Counted from the stretch's first letter, positions 1 through 7,363 are shown. The stretch is DNA of 15,523 bases from RUG11551 sp045546875 (GCA_045546875.1 JAZQDP010000425.1:1-15523); one strand, 5' to 3'. Made by a program: numbers and translations. Notes: generated by a model from the letters alone, not told the origin.

Positions 1-2
1 CA

Positions 3-776
3 TGGCTACGATCCGACTTGCCCAAGATTCTTGGGGGAACGACGATTCAGTTTTTAGCGATGCCGTTAGCAGCGTGGCTGGCATGTAAGGCTTTACACTT
101 GGAAGGCGGATGGTTCGTTGGCTTTATACTAGTCGGTTGCGTACCGGGGGCGATGGCGTCCAATATGCTAACGATGATTTCTAAAGGCAACGTGAGCTAT
201 TCTGTCGGTTTGACGACAAGTTCAACGCTCCTGTCTCCCTTGTTGGTTCCGACATTGCTTTACTTTTTTTTGTCAACAAAGGTTTCAATGGACGTGGCTG
301 CAATGTCCAACAATTTACTTTTGACCGTTGTTTGTCCAGTGGTGGTTGGCTTTACTCTTTCGCGCATTTTTCTATGGTGGCAGCATGGGGCGGAGTTGTT
401 GGGCGAGATTATTGCTAACATTGCAATAATTTTGATTATTGCATCTGTTGTGGCAGCCAAATCCGATTTGATAGGTCAAACGCCGATGATTATTGCTCTC
501 GGATTGCTATTAGTCAATTTGCTGGGTTATTTAAGCGGCTGGTTTGGAGGCAAGGCAATTGGAGCGTCGAATAAAATGCGTCGCGCTTTAACGTTGGAAA
601 TCGGAATGCAAAACGCAGGACTGGGAACAATGCTGGCGACTAAATATTTTAGCGAGCATCCGCAAGCGGCAATTGTTTGTGCCATGTACACGTTTGGGTG
701 TATGTTCACCGGAATTATTTTGGCTCAGATGTTTAGACGCATTCCTGTTGACGACGAACTGGAGGACAATAAGTGA
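3..776 (+). CDS. Bile acid:sodium symporter (BASS/SBF) family transporter, 5'-truncated
   Basis: An inner-membrane secondary transporter of the BASS (SBF) family, which moves organic anions, often with sodium. The reading frame is open to the left edge of the window (first full codon at 3), so the N-terminus lies outside. The TTG at 18 is unlikely to be the real start. About 258 residues remain of the usual 300-330. Visible family signatures are a 'GCVPGAMASN' loop with a following 'SKGNVSYSV' segment, a 'STLLSPLLVPTLL' helix, and 'EIGMQNAGLGTMLA' near the C-terminus, which correspond to the conserved PGG-SN and E-GMQN-GLA motifs of the family. Hydrophobic helices fill nearly the whole protein, and the tail is short and acidic. 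The substrate cannot be read from the sequence. It overlaps the next gene by 4 bases, so it probably shares a transcript with hemA. Confidence 0.85.
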   Translation, partial: WLRSDLPKILGGTTIQFLAMPLAAWLACKALHLEGGWFVGFILVGCVPGAMASNMLTMISKGNVSYSVGLTTSSTLLSPLLVPTLLYFFLSTKVSMDVAAMSNNLLLTVVCPVVVGFTLSRIFLWWQHGAELLGEIIANIAIILIIASVVAAKSDLIGQTPMIIALGLLLVNLLGYLSGWFGGKAIGASNKMRRALTLEIGMQNAGLGTMLATKYFSEHPQAAIVCAMYTFGCMFTGIILAQMFRRIPVDDELEDNK

Positions 777-1711
777 ATACGGTATTCATAGCTTGTATTG
801 CAGCTTGTTATTTGCCAACGCTGGCAATAGAAATAGTTCGACGTCAATCCGTCCTGGAACCTTTGGATGGAGAAACGTCTGTTCACAGAATAACGTTTTC
901 TTTTTTAGCAACCGTTTTCCTGACGTTAATTGGAATTTGCATTCAAACATGGTATTTAATTGGTAAAATAGATATTGTTGATGATTTGACCCCTTTGTCA
1001 AGTTTGCAAGGCGGATTTTTAAGCGCTTCATGGTTGCTTTCAATAATCTTTCTTGCGTCTCTAAGACGAAGTTACGGATCAATTTTTTCTATTTTAATAA
1101 TGACAGCGTCATTATGTTTAATCACTCTGGCGTTATGTTGGGGTTCAGATCAAACCTTTCCCAGACAGCCGGTTATGCATTCCTGGGGCATAATTCACGG
1201 ATTATCACAGCTGACGTTTTTTGTTTCTCTGACGATTGGGCTTATAGTTGGGATTTTATATCTTTGGCAAGATCGGAGATTAAAACAACGTCTTAGCCTC
1301 GTAACATGGAAGCTGCCTTCTTTAGAACGATTAGCTCGCGCAAACCGCTCTTCGCTCATTTGGGCTTTGGTAGCCTTGGCGCCGGGCATCGTTTCAGGCG
1401 TTGTTCTTCTTAACGCTCGCCATGGAACGATTTCGTTTGCCGACTTTGCATTTAATCCAGCAATACTCGGTTCATTGATTATTTTTATCTGGATACTGTT
1501 GACTATAATTCGGTCAACGCTTATGGGCGCATTGACCGAGGCGCGCGCTACGGCAAGACGAACTATTTTTCTGTTTGTTTTGTTAGCCATTTCGCTTGTT
1601 GCCGCTTATTTTACGCCAAATGGGCATTTACGTTCAGAGTGGAGTTCAAGTCAGAGTTCTCCTGAAATTCAAAAGACTGAATCTTTACCAGTCCAGGAGG
1701 ATGCGCTATGA
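773..1711 (+). CDS. HemX/CcsA-like polytopic membrane protein upstream of hemA
   Basis: A 312-residue integral membrane protein with about eight hydrophobic segments (roughly 1-20, 41-62, 80-97, 99-124, 140-165, 193-213, 228-248, 263-281). The segment at 134-171, 'HSWGIIHGLSQLTFFVSLT' running into 'ILYLWQDRRLK', matches the style of the HemX/CcsA (COG0755) cytochrome c assembly family, where a conserved His in 'W..H' precedes a helix ending in 'YL.Q...LK'. The tryptophan-rich WWD haem-handling motif of true CcsA is not visible, which favours a HemX-type protein. HemX is known to sit next to hemA and to influence GluTR levels in Bacillus; that role here is inferred from position. The start is GTG at 773 with GGAGGA at 761-766, overlapping the previous stop by 4 bases. 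It overlaps hemA by 4 bases at its 3' end. The last 30 residues are Ser/Gln/Glu-rich and soluble. Confidence 0.7.
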   Translation: MNTVFIACIAACYLPTLAIEIVRRQSVLEPLDGETSVHRITFSFLATVFLTLIGICIQTWYLIGKIDIVDDLTPLSSLQGGFLSASWLLSIIFLASLRRSYGSIFSILIMTASLCLITLALCWGSDQTFPRQPVMHSWGIIHGLSQLTFFVSLTIGLIVGILYLWQDRRLKQRLSLVTWKLPSLERLARANRSSLIWALVALAPGIVSGVVLLNARHGTISFADFAFNPAILGSLIIFIWILLTIIRSTLMGALTEARATARRTIFLFVLLAISLVAAYFTPNGHLRSEWSSSQSSPEIQKTESLPVQEDAL

Positions 1712-3027
1712 CTTTTTATGTATTTGGCTGTTCGCATCGCGAGGCAAGCGTAGATTTGCGTCAACGTCTGGCAATAAGCGCTGAAGAAACAGAGGGATTC
1801 CTTAACGCTTTTCGGACAGAATTCCCGGAGACAGAAGTTGTCGCTCTTTCGACGTGCAATCGCGTTGAAATCTATTCTTATATTGAAGAATCTCAAGACG
1901 AATTATCGTCTTTGAGCGCTGATGAACATAAATCCATTATCGAATTGTACGAACCAATATCTCGTCAAATTGATTTTTTGGCAGATAACCGCAATATAGA
2001 TCGACAGACGGTTCGAAACAACTGTTTTCAATATCGAGACCGAGAGGCTCTGGAGCATCTCTTTAAGGTGGCGTCTTCTTTGGATTCCATGGCTTTGGGC
2101 GATATGCAGATTATATCTCAAGTCAGAAACGCCCACGATTGGGCGGTGGAAGCTAAAACGGTGGGAATGGCGTTGAATTTGGCGTTTCAAACAGCTGTAA
2201 AAATAGCAAAAAGAGTGGATAGCGAAACGGAAATTCATCGTCATCGAACCAGTATTGCCTCTATTGCTGTAAAAGATTTTGCTCACAATATATTTGAAGA
2301 CTTTGCCAATAAAAATGTTTTGGTTATCGGCGCTGGAGAAATGGCAGAGGAAACGCTGGAATACCTCAAAGAAGATGGCGCTAAGAACATTTGCATCGTA
2401 AACAGAACGCTGGAAAATGCCAGACAATTGGCTGAAAGTAAAGGCGGAATTGCCGTCGAATGGTCTAAGCTGGAAGAACAGCTTTTGGGCGCAGATTTGA
2501 TTATTACCGCTATTGGCAGAACGGAGCCGGTTTTAACGACCCAAATGTTTCGCAGTCTATATCAGCATCGTCGACGAGGTCCGTTGTTTATTCTTGACTT
2601 GGGCGTTCCTCGCAATGTGGAGCAAGGTATAGAGAAATTCCCGGAAGTGTATCTGTTTTCGATTGATGATTTAGAGAAAACATGTGAAAAAAATCGACAG
2701 GCGCGAGAACGACAGGCGCCAAAAGCGTACGCTATTATCGAACAGGAAACTGACAAATTTATTCAAGACCTTTCCCATCGTCGCGGCGCGCCAATTTTGA
2801 CAAAGCTAAAAGACGATTGGGAATCGATTATGGAGGCTGAGTTAAAGCGATTGTTTAACAAGCGTCCTCATTTTACTCAAGAAGATCAGGATGCCATCAA
2901 ACAATCCGTGGAACGAACGCTTAACAAAATCCTGAATGCGCCATATCAAACTTTGCGTAATGAATCGAAGGAAGGTTCCCCTGGAATTTTGTTGGAATCT
3001 ATTGTTAAACTTTTCCGACTGAAATGA
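1708..3027 (+). CDS. hemA: Glutamyl-tRNA reductase
   Basis: Cytoplasmic NADPH-dependent reductase that converts glutamyl-tRNA(Glu) to glutamate-1-semialdehyde, the first committed step of the C5 route to haem and other tetrapyrroles. At 439 residues it has normal length. The catalytic domain carries the nucleophilic Cys50 in 'STCNRVEIY' (48-56) and the substrate-recognition stretch 'HLFKVASSLDSMALGDMQI' (117-135). The NADPH-binding Rossmann domain is at about 200-290 with 'VLVIGAGEMAEE' (204-215) and 'DLGVPRNVE' (297-305). The C-terminal dimerisation helix region is about 330-439, with 'LNKILNAPYQTLR'. Asp132 stands where most family members have Glu (usual 'GE.QI'). The ATG at 1708 overlaps the preceding stop (ATGA) and is preceded by AGGAGG at 1695-1700, which fixes the start. 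No other tetrapyrrole gene is in the window. Confidence 0.95.
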   Translation: MTFYVFGCSHREASVDLRQRLAISAEETEGFLNAFRTEFPETEVVALSTCNRVEIYSYIEESQDELSSLSADEHKSIIELYEPISRQIDFLADNRNIDRQTVRNNCFQYRDREALEHLFKVASSLDSMALGDMQIISQVRNAHDWAVEAKTVGMALNLAFQTAVKIAKRVDSETEIHRHRTSIASIAVKDFAHNIFEDFANKNVLVIGAGEMAEETLEYLKEDGAKNICIVNRTLENARQLAESKGGIAVEWSKLEEQLLGADLIITAIGRTEPVLTTQMFRSLYQHRRRGPLFILDLGVPRNVEQGIEKFPEVYLFSIDDLEKTCEKNRQARERQAPKAYAIIEQETDKFIQDLSHRRGAPILTKLKDDWESIMEAELKRLFNKRPHFTQEDQDAIKQSVERTLNKILNAPYQTLRNESKEGSPGILLESIVKLFRLK

Positions 3028-3071
3028 ATCTAGGGATTTTTTTCTGAAATCTGTTAAGTTTTTTGCCCCTG

Positions 3072-3157
3072 CCATTTTTAACGCTATTGCCAAAATTCGA
3101 AAAATGGTATATATTATCCAATTAGTGGTAATTGCGTACCGTAATTCGGTAAACGCT
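3072..3157 (+). promoter_or_regulatory. Possible structured leader or hairpin region after hemA
   Basis: The 219-base gap between hemA and the next gene holds several inverted repeats. An 8-bp stem CCATTTTT (3072-3079)/AAAAATGG (3100-3107) is followed further on by two overlapping and mutually exclusive stems. These are GGTA (3127-3130)/TACC (3137-3140) and a bulged stem made from GCGTACCG (3134-3141) with CGGTAAACGC (3147-3156). None is followed by a T-run, so this is not a clear intrinsic terminator. It could be the 3' end of the hem transcript or a leader of the downstream gene. No known riboswitch class was recognised. Confidence 0.25.
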
Positions 3158-3246
3158 GTTGACAGGATAAGATTATAAACAATCTGCTTGTTGACGTTGC
3201 CTATCCTACCTTTATTGAGAATTAAGAAAGATTAAATTTTAATTAT

Positions 3247-4536
3247 ATGCAATCTCATTGTCCACATTGTGATGCATTAGTTGATGTGCCTAACCGTCAG
3301 TCAGACGTGTTATGCCCTAATTGTCAACGCTTTTTCTTGTGGACGCCTATCTCAGATAAACCTTTTTCAAGCGAAAGAAGTCACCAGCAAAATGAGTCAG
3401 AGTCAGATGCCAATTCTCAATCTCATTTTGATCAAGAGCTGTTTAAGAAAAATCTAGAGCAGAAACGCGAAGATAACGATAACTCAGGTGAAAACCCACA
3501 GTCTGGCGCTCCTGCAGACCACGCAAACGAACGTCCTCATTCAATTGGACTGTATAGCGATTACACGATTCAGCAAAGTTCAAATAAACAGCGCAGACCA
3601 GTCAGTAAAAAGACCGGGAAAAATATGTATCCATACGAGCTTCCTGGGCAGGTTGTTGAAGCCGATCGTCGTATGCCAGTATATTCCAGCATGATGTTTG
3701 ACGCCTTTACTATTTTATGCGCCCATGTTGGAACAATGCTTACCGCAGTTATCTTTTTTGGCGTTATGATGGGGGGCTTGGTTATCGGTTCGGCTATTGT
3801 CTATTTTGCATTAGCGCAGGCAATAGACTCCGTTTCCATGAAAATGGCGCTTTTTCTTATGGTATTTATGCTGGCGTCAGTTGGATACGTCTGGATTTTT
3901 AACGGACAGCGCCAGTACGTTATCAGCCTTATCAGACAAGGTAAAACGTCAACCACGCTGCTCTTTTCCGGTTCGTTCGGGCTGTTCAGAAATTTTGTCG
4001 TTTTCTGGATACATTTCTTTCCTCTGATAATTCCGCTAATGGTTGGATACTGCTACTATTTCTGGTTTGCATCCAATGGCAATTTAGAGTTTGTAGAGAG
4101 TAATTTAGGCATATTCTATTTTGTTTTTCAGCAAACGCCCGGCGCAGTGGCATTGGCTGGCTCTATAATTGGTTTTTGCATATTCCTGGTTATTTTACTT
4201 AACTGGGGATTGGCGTTTTGGCTTATAATCGATAAAGATTTGGGTATAGCAGAAGGATTAGACGTATCCCACAAAATAACATACGAAAAGAAAGCTACTT
4301 TTTTAGGCGTTCTAACGTCCAGCATTGGCATTGTCGTTGTTTTAAGCTGTTTAACGTTGGGCATAGCATCGCTGTTGTTCCCGATTGCCCTACTCTTTGT
4401 TGGCATGTACTACATGAAAACCGCAATTCAGGAAATGGTAATTCCTGGCAAAACCTCCCTTGGCGCGCACTCCAGCCTTTACGGAACCAACGCGGAACTT
4501 TCCGACCAGTCCGACGAAGAAGAGGATATTCTCTAA
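3247..4536 (+). CDS. Zinc-ribbon membrane protein of unknown function
   Basis: A 429-residue protein, function not recognised. The N-terminus is a small zinc ribbon with C5-x2-C8 and C23-x2-C26 ('CPHC' ... 'CPNC'), a layout common at the start of planctomycete membrane and regulatory proteins. A hydrophilic linker rich in Ser, Gln, Asn and Asp follows (about 35-145). Five or so hydrophobic blocks come next (about 152-188, 197-219, 247-273, 297-327, 350-388), and the tail is acidic (415-429). The membrane part loosely recalls YciC/DUF975-type or GDPD-associated membrane domains, a weak resemblance only. The zinc ribbon would lie in the cytoplasm if the N-terminus is inside. The gene stands alone, with intergenic gaps of over 200 bases on both sides and only a weak AAGAAAG (3224-3230) as ribosome binding site. 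Confidence 0.75.
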   Translation: MQSHCPHCDALVDVPNRQSDVLCPNCQRFFLWTPISDKPFSSERSHQQNESESDANSQSHFDQELFKKNLEQKREDNDNSGENPQSGAPADHANERPHSIGLYSDYTIQQSSNKQRRPVSKKTGKNMYPYELPGQVVEADRRMPVYSSMMFDAFTILCAHVGTMLTAVIFFGVMMGGLVIGSAIVYFALAQAIDSVSMKMALFLMVFMLASVGYVWIFNGQRQYVISLIRQGKTSTTLLFSGSFGLFRNFVVFWIHFFPLIIPLMVGYCYYFWFASNGNLEFVESNLGIFYFVFQQTPGAVALAGSIIGFCIFLVILLNWGLAFWLIIDKDLGIAEGLDVSHKITYEKKATFLGVLTSSIGIVVVLSCLTLGIASLLFPIALLFVGMYYMKTAIQEMVIPGKTSLGAHSSLYGTNAELSDQSDEEEDIL

Positions 4537-4702
4537 TCATACCATGCGGCAAGAAAAATTGTATTTTCTCTATAAAAGCAGGATAATATTCATTTCTTTT
4601 CTCGTTCATTTTTTCATTCCGAACCGCTTGCAAATTATTTAGATTTGTGATAAATTGTATTAAACCCCTTTATATCGTTTTGAAATGTTTTAACGTTTCG
4701 CA

Positions 4703-4731
4703 ATGTCAAATAAAGGAATATCGTGTATATT
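4703..4731 (+). promoter_or_regulatory. Candidate sigma70-type promoter for the BPL_N-like gene
   Basis: ATGTCA (4703-4708) and TATATT (4726-4731) are separated by 17 bases. The -35 matches 4 of 6 consensus positions and the -10 matches 5 of 6. The predicted transcript start would be near 4738, giving a leader of about 33 bases before the ATG at 4771. The surroundings are AT-rich, so chance matches are likely. The rest of the 4537-4770 gap shows no gene or clear terminator. Confidence 0.3.
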
Positions 4732-4770
4732 GTTTTTTAGTTCCTTCCACTTGAACAAGAGTTTACGTCA

Positions 4771-5613
4771 ATGAAATCAGTATTTCCGAAATGTATTGCG
4801 CTCTTTGCAGCGTTTATTTTATTTTCCACGTCATTAGCTTTTGGACAACAACGTCCAATTCGCGTTGCGGTGTTCGACGACAAAGGTGTCGGCAAAGGCA
4901 GCGCGAAACTGATTTACAAGCGCATTCAAGACAATCCTCAGTTCGTCTACAGAGTCGTCAACGGCGAAGACATTCGCAATGACGTTCTCAACGGGTTTGA
5001 CATTGTCGTCCTGCCCGGCGGTTCCGGTCGGGGCGAAGCCCGATCAATGGGCGAAGACGGCGTCGAGAAGGTCAAGCAGTTCGTCCAGTCCGGCAGAGGG
5101 TATATGGGCATCTGCGCCGGCGCGTATTTCCCGATTCAGCAGCATTTTGTCAATATCGAACGCCGCAGCACGATCTGGGTTCGCGGCGGAGCAAAGCTGG
5201 ATATCGAACTGACCGAGCAGGGGCGAAAAGTCTTTGGCGAAGAGTTTTCCGGCTTGCTGAAATGCAATTATCACAACGGCCCGGTTGTCAATATCAACGT
5301 CGACCCCAATGGGACGAAGGTGGACGTTCTCGCCTGGTTCCGTTCAGAAACCGCAGTCGGCGATTCCACTCCCGGAATTCAGGTCAACTCGCCTGCCATC
5401 GTGTTTACCAGTTACGGCAAAGGTCCGATCTTGACTATCAGCCCGCACCCGGAAGGCACAAAAGAACTGCACAGCTTCGTTCCCTCGGCGTTAAAGTACA
5501 TTTACAAGAACATTCCCGACGACGTCAAGGCGGAAAACGCGAAAGCAGAGATTACGTCGAAGAGCCGGGAAGGGGCGGCGGAGGAAGAGAAAGACGAAGA
5601 CGAGAAGCAGTAG
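4771..5613 (+). CDS. Exported BPL_N / class I glutamine amidotransferase-like protein
   Basis: A 280-residue protein with a Sec signal peptide (hydrophobic 8-24, probable cleavage after 'SLAFG' near 25). The mature domain resembles the N-terminal domain of biotin-protein ligase (BPL_N), a class I glutamine amidotransferase-like fold. It has the strand 'RVAVFDD', 'VVLPGGSGRGEA' (about 79-90), a nucleophile elbow 'MGICAGAYF' with Cys115, and 'ISPHPEGT' with His226 and Glu228 as the rest of the Cys-His-Glu triad. All three candidate catalytic residues are present, so it may be an active hydrolase, but the substrate is unknown. It has no biotin-ligase catalytic domain. The last 35 residues are highly charged (Lys/Glu/Asp). 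From this gene on, base composition is clearly more GC-rich than in the hem region. Only a weak AAGAG precedes the ATG. Confidence 0.75.
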   Translation: MKSVFPKCIALFAAFILFSTSLAFGQQRPIRVAVFDDKGVGKGSAKLIYKRIQDNPQFVYRVVNGEDIRNDVLNGFDIVVLPGGSGRGEARSMGEDGVEKVKQFVQSGRGYMGICAGAYFPIQQHFVNIERRSTIWVRGGAKLDIELTEQGRKVFGEEFSGLLKCNYHNGPVVNINVDPNGTKVDVLAWFRSETAVGDSTPGIQVNSPAIVFTSYGKGPILTISPHPEGTKELHSFVPSALKYIYKNIPDDVKAENAKAEITSKSREGAAEEEKDEDEKQ

Positions 5614-5641
5614 GGCTGACAAGCGCTTCCCGTGGTTTAGC

Positions 5642-5700
5642 GCAGGTCAGTCCGTTCACGGATTCGACGGATTAAACGGATTTTCACCGATTGGTTATTC
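5642..5700. repeat. 59-nt direct repeat, copy 1 (9-nt-period units)
   Basis: By eye 54 of 59 positions match the copy at 7129-7187. It begins 29 bases after the stop of the BPL_N-like gene. Inside are ACGGATT units starting at 5658, 5667 and 5676 and an ACCGATT at 5686, giving spacings of 9, 9 and 10. It also forms the left arm of the inverted repeat 5654-5815. Confidence 0.85.
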
Positions 5701-5815
5701 TTATTCTTTTACGACATAAATAATCATTTAAAAAATGTGAGAGTTTAGATGTTAAATATCAGAGTATCAATTAATCAATCGGTGTATATCTGTCTCATCC
5801 GTAAAATCCGTGAAC
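5654..5815. repeat. 162-bp intergenic inverted-repeat element upstream of GH5
   Basis: The 46-base left arm (5654-5699) and the reverse complement of the right arm (5770-5815) agree at about 37 of 46 positions. The outer GTTCACGGATT and inner CACCGATT blocks match exactly. The 70-base centre (5700-5769) is AT-rich and holds no gene. The right arm keeps the same 9-nt-spaced units in reverse orientation. The element occupies most of the 262-base gap before the GH5 gene. No terminal duplication or transposase is visible. It could be a palindromic intergenic repeat, a MITE-like element or an RNA hairpin. Confidence 0.7.
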
Positions 5816-5875
5816 TAATCAATTAACGTTTGAATTATACACGCACGGCGATTTCAAATAAAAGAAGGAGATATT

Positions 5876-7111
5876 ATGAATTGTTTCAGTAGAATTGTTT
5901 TGGCGGTTTTAGTAACGGCGGGGCTTTTAGCGTCAGGCGTCAAGGCGGAGAAGCCTCAAATTGACTGCACGAAGATTCGCGGCGTCTGTTACGGAATGAC
6001 GCCGGAAGAGCAGGCACGGCGCGAGCTGGCGTACGGTTCCCGAGTCGGTCTGAATACGGTTCGGTTCTGGCTCAGTCCCGGCGCTTTTCAAAGCAAGGGC
6101 GACGAGTACATTCAGCAGGTTGTCGCGTTCGTTCGCGTTTGCGATTCCTGCGGGTACAAGTCCATGCCGATTCTCTTTAATGGGAACATGCTCAATCCGA
6201 AGACGATTCAGCCGGAGGCGTACGAGGCGGCGGACAAGTTCACAACGGCGGTTGTCAATGCGCTCAAAGACGAACCCGGTTTGCTCATGTTCGACATGAT
6301 GAACGAGCCGCTGTGCAATCCGTACATCAATCAGGCGCCGGCAGATCAGCGCGCCGCCCGAAAAGAGGAGACGTGGTCGTTTTTGCGTCGGGAAATTGCT
6401 CTGGCGCAGAAGCTCGCCCCGGATTGTCTGTTTACCGTCGGGTACACGACCGCGTTTGAAATTGAGGAATCGACGGCAAAAAAGCTGGACGTGCTGTCCT
6501 TTCACGATTACAGCGATTCCCGGGAACGCGCCAGAAACAACTACGAGCTGGCAAAGCAGTGGTCGGAGAAGCTCGGCAAACCGGTAATTCAAACGGAAAC
6601 CGGGTGTCTGGCGCGCGCCAATTCCTACGAAATGGCTCTGCAGTTCTGTCACGAATACAACATGGGCTGGATTCTGTTCAACCTGATGATTCACGGTCGG
6701 TGCATAGACGAACATGGCATTTTCTATCCCGACGGCACGATTCGCGACGCCGGCACGATAGCCGCTATGTTTGGCTGTTTCCGCAACCGCGGCGAGAATA
6801 CGCCTGTCGTTCCACCCAACCCGAACCGGGAAGGCAAGGCAAATCGGGCGATTAAACTTATCAAAGACGCTCTGACGGAATACACGTCCGACGCATTCGA
6901 CTACCGCCGCAGCGATAAAAAGAAGCTGCTCGACGCCTGCGAAGTTGCCGCCAACCTGCTCGAGGCGTGCGAACTCGTTCCGATGTCAGACCTGCCGACC
7001 GCCAAAATCGCCGCGTTTAGAAACGACCCTAACGCCGACTTGTGGGAGATTCGCAAACTTGCCTACGAGCTGGTAAACCGGTTAAAAGAAGTCTGTCAGA
7101 TTGTAGAGTAG
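5876..7111 (+). CDS. Exported GH5-like glycoside hydrolase (cellulase/mannanase type)
   Basis: A 411-residue protein with a Sec signal peptide (hydrophobic 7-20, probable cleavage after 'GVKA' at 24). The core, about 30-305, has the clan GH-A TIM-barrel pattern: 'VGLNTVRFW' (57-65), the acid/base Glu144 in 'FDMMNEP', 'LSFHDYS' with His210, the nucleophile Glu241 in 'QTETG', and 'GWILFNLM' (264-271) for the aromatic after strand 8. GH5 is the best fit, and substrates in that family include beta-1,4-glucan, mannan and xylan. Residues about 315-411 form an extra helical, Ala/Leu/Lys-rich region after a Pro-Asn linker that was not recognised. The mature protein has 12 or so cysteines, many for such an enzyme. 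AAGGAG at 5865-5870, 6 bases before the ATG, supports the start. Confidence 0.8.
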   Translation: MNCFSRIVLAVLVTAGLLASGVKAEKPQIDCTKIRGVCYGMTPEEQARRELAYGSRVGLNTVRFWLSPGAFQSKGDEYIQQVVAFVRVCDSCGYKSMPILFNGNMLNPKTIQPEAYEAADKFTTAVVNALKDEPGLLMFDMMNEPLCNPYINQAPADQRAARKEETWSFLRREIALAQKLAPDCLFTVGYTTAFEIEESTAKKLDVLSFHDYSDSRERARNNYELAKQWSEKLGKPVIQTETGCLARANSYEMALQFCHEYNMGWILFNLMIHGRCIDEHGIFYPDGTIRDAGTIAAMFGCFRNRGENTPVVPPNPNREGKANRAIKLIKDALTEYTSDAFDYRRSDKKKLLDACEVAANLLEACELVPMSDLPTAKIAAFRNDPNADLWEIRKLAYELVNRLKEVCQIVE

Positions 7112-7128
7112 AGCGCTCAGTTTGCGGT

Positions 7129-7187
7129 GCAGGTCAGTCCGCACACGGATTTTACGGATTAAACGGATTTTCACCGAATGGTTATTC
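7129..7187. repeat. 59-nt direct repeat, copy 2
   Basis: Second copy of the repeat at 5642-5700, with five differences by eye. It starts 18 bases after the GH5 stop codon. Unlike copy 1 it lacks a matching inverted right arm downstream; a different repeat (7206-7320) follows instead. Confidence 0.85.
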
Positions 7188-7205
7188 ATAAATCATTGGA
7201 TTTTT

Positions 7206-7320
7206 AAACACGAAAAACACAAAATAAGCGAAAGTTACGAAAAATTTTTTGATTTTAAATTAATTATTTTAACAATTATCCTTTCGTGTTGTTTCGTTCT
7301 TTTCGTGTATTTCGTGTTAA
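7206..7320. repeat. Second 9-nt-period inverted-repeat element, upstream of GH16
   Basis: The left part (7206-7244) carries ACACGAAA-like units whose CG/CA dinucleotides fall at 7211, 7220, 7229 and 7238, exactly 9 apart. The right part (7281-7320) carries TTTCGTG-like units, the reverse complement, with CG at 7285, 7295, 7304 and 7313 (10, 9, 9). The arms flank an AT-rich centre. The sequence is unrelated to 5654-5815 but has the same architecture. It contains an ORF of 80 codons (7122-7364) that is low-complexity and probably not a gene. Confidence 0.6.
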
Positions 7321-7363
7321 AATTACTTTTGGCGCATAGGTACAACTCATTTTTTAATCCTTA

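Noticed and set aside
1903..2427. 174-codon minus-strand ORF inside hemA
   Set aside because: It lies fully antisense to hemA, whose motifs and length are clear; no ribosome binding site or domain was seen.
3159..3179. TTGACA with TATAAA as promoter of the zinc-ribbon membrane gene
   Set aside because: The two boxes are only 9 bases apart, too close for a sigma70 promoter, and no -10 fits at 16-18 bases.
5933..6715. 260-codon ORF on the minus strand inside the GH5 gene
   Set aside because: It is the antisense shadow of a well-supported coding sequence, with Arg/Val-rich composition caused by the opposite frame and no recognisable domain.
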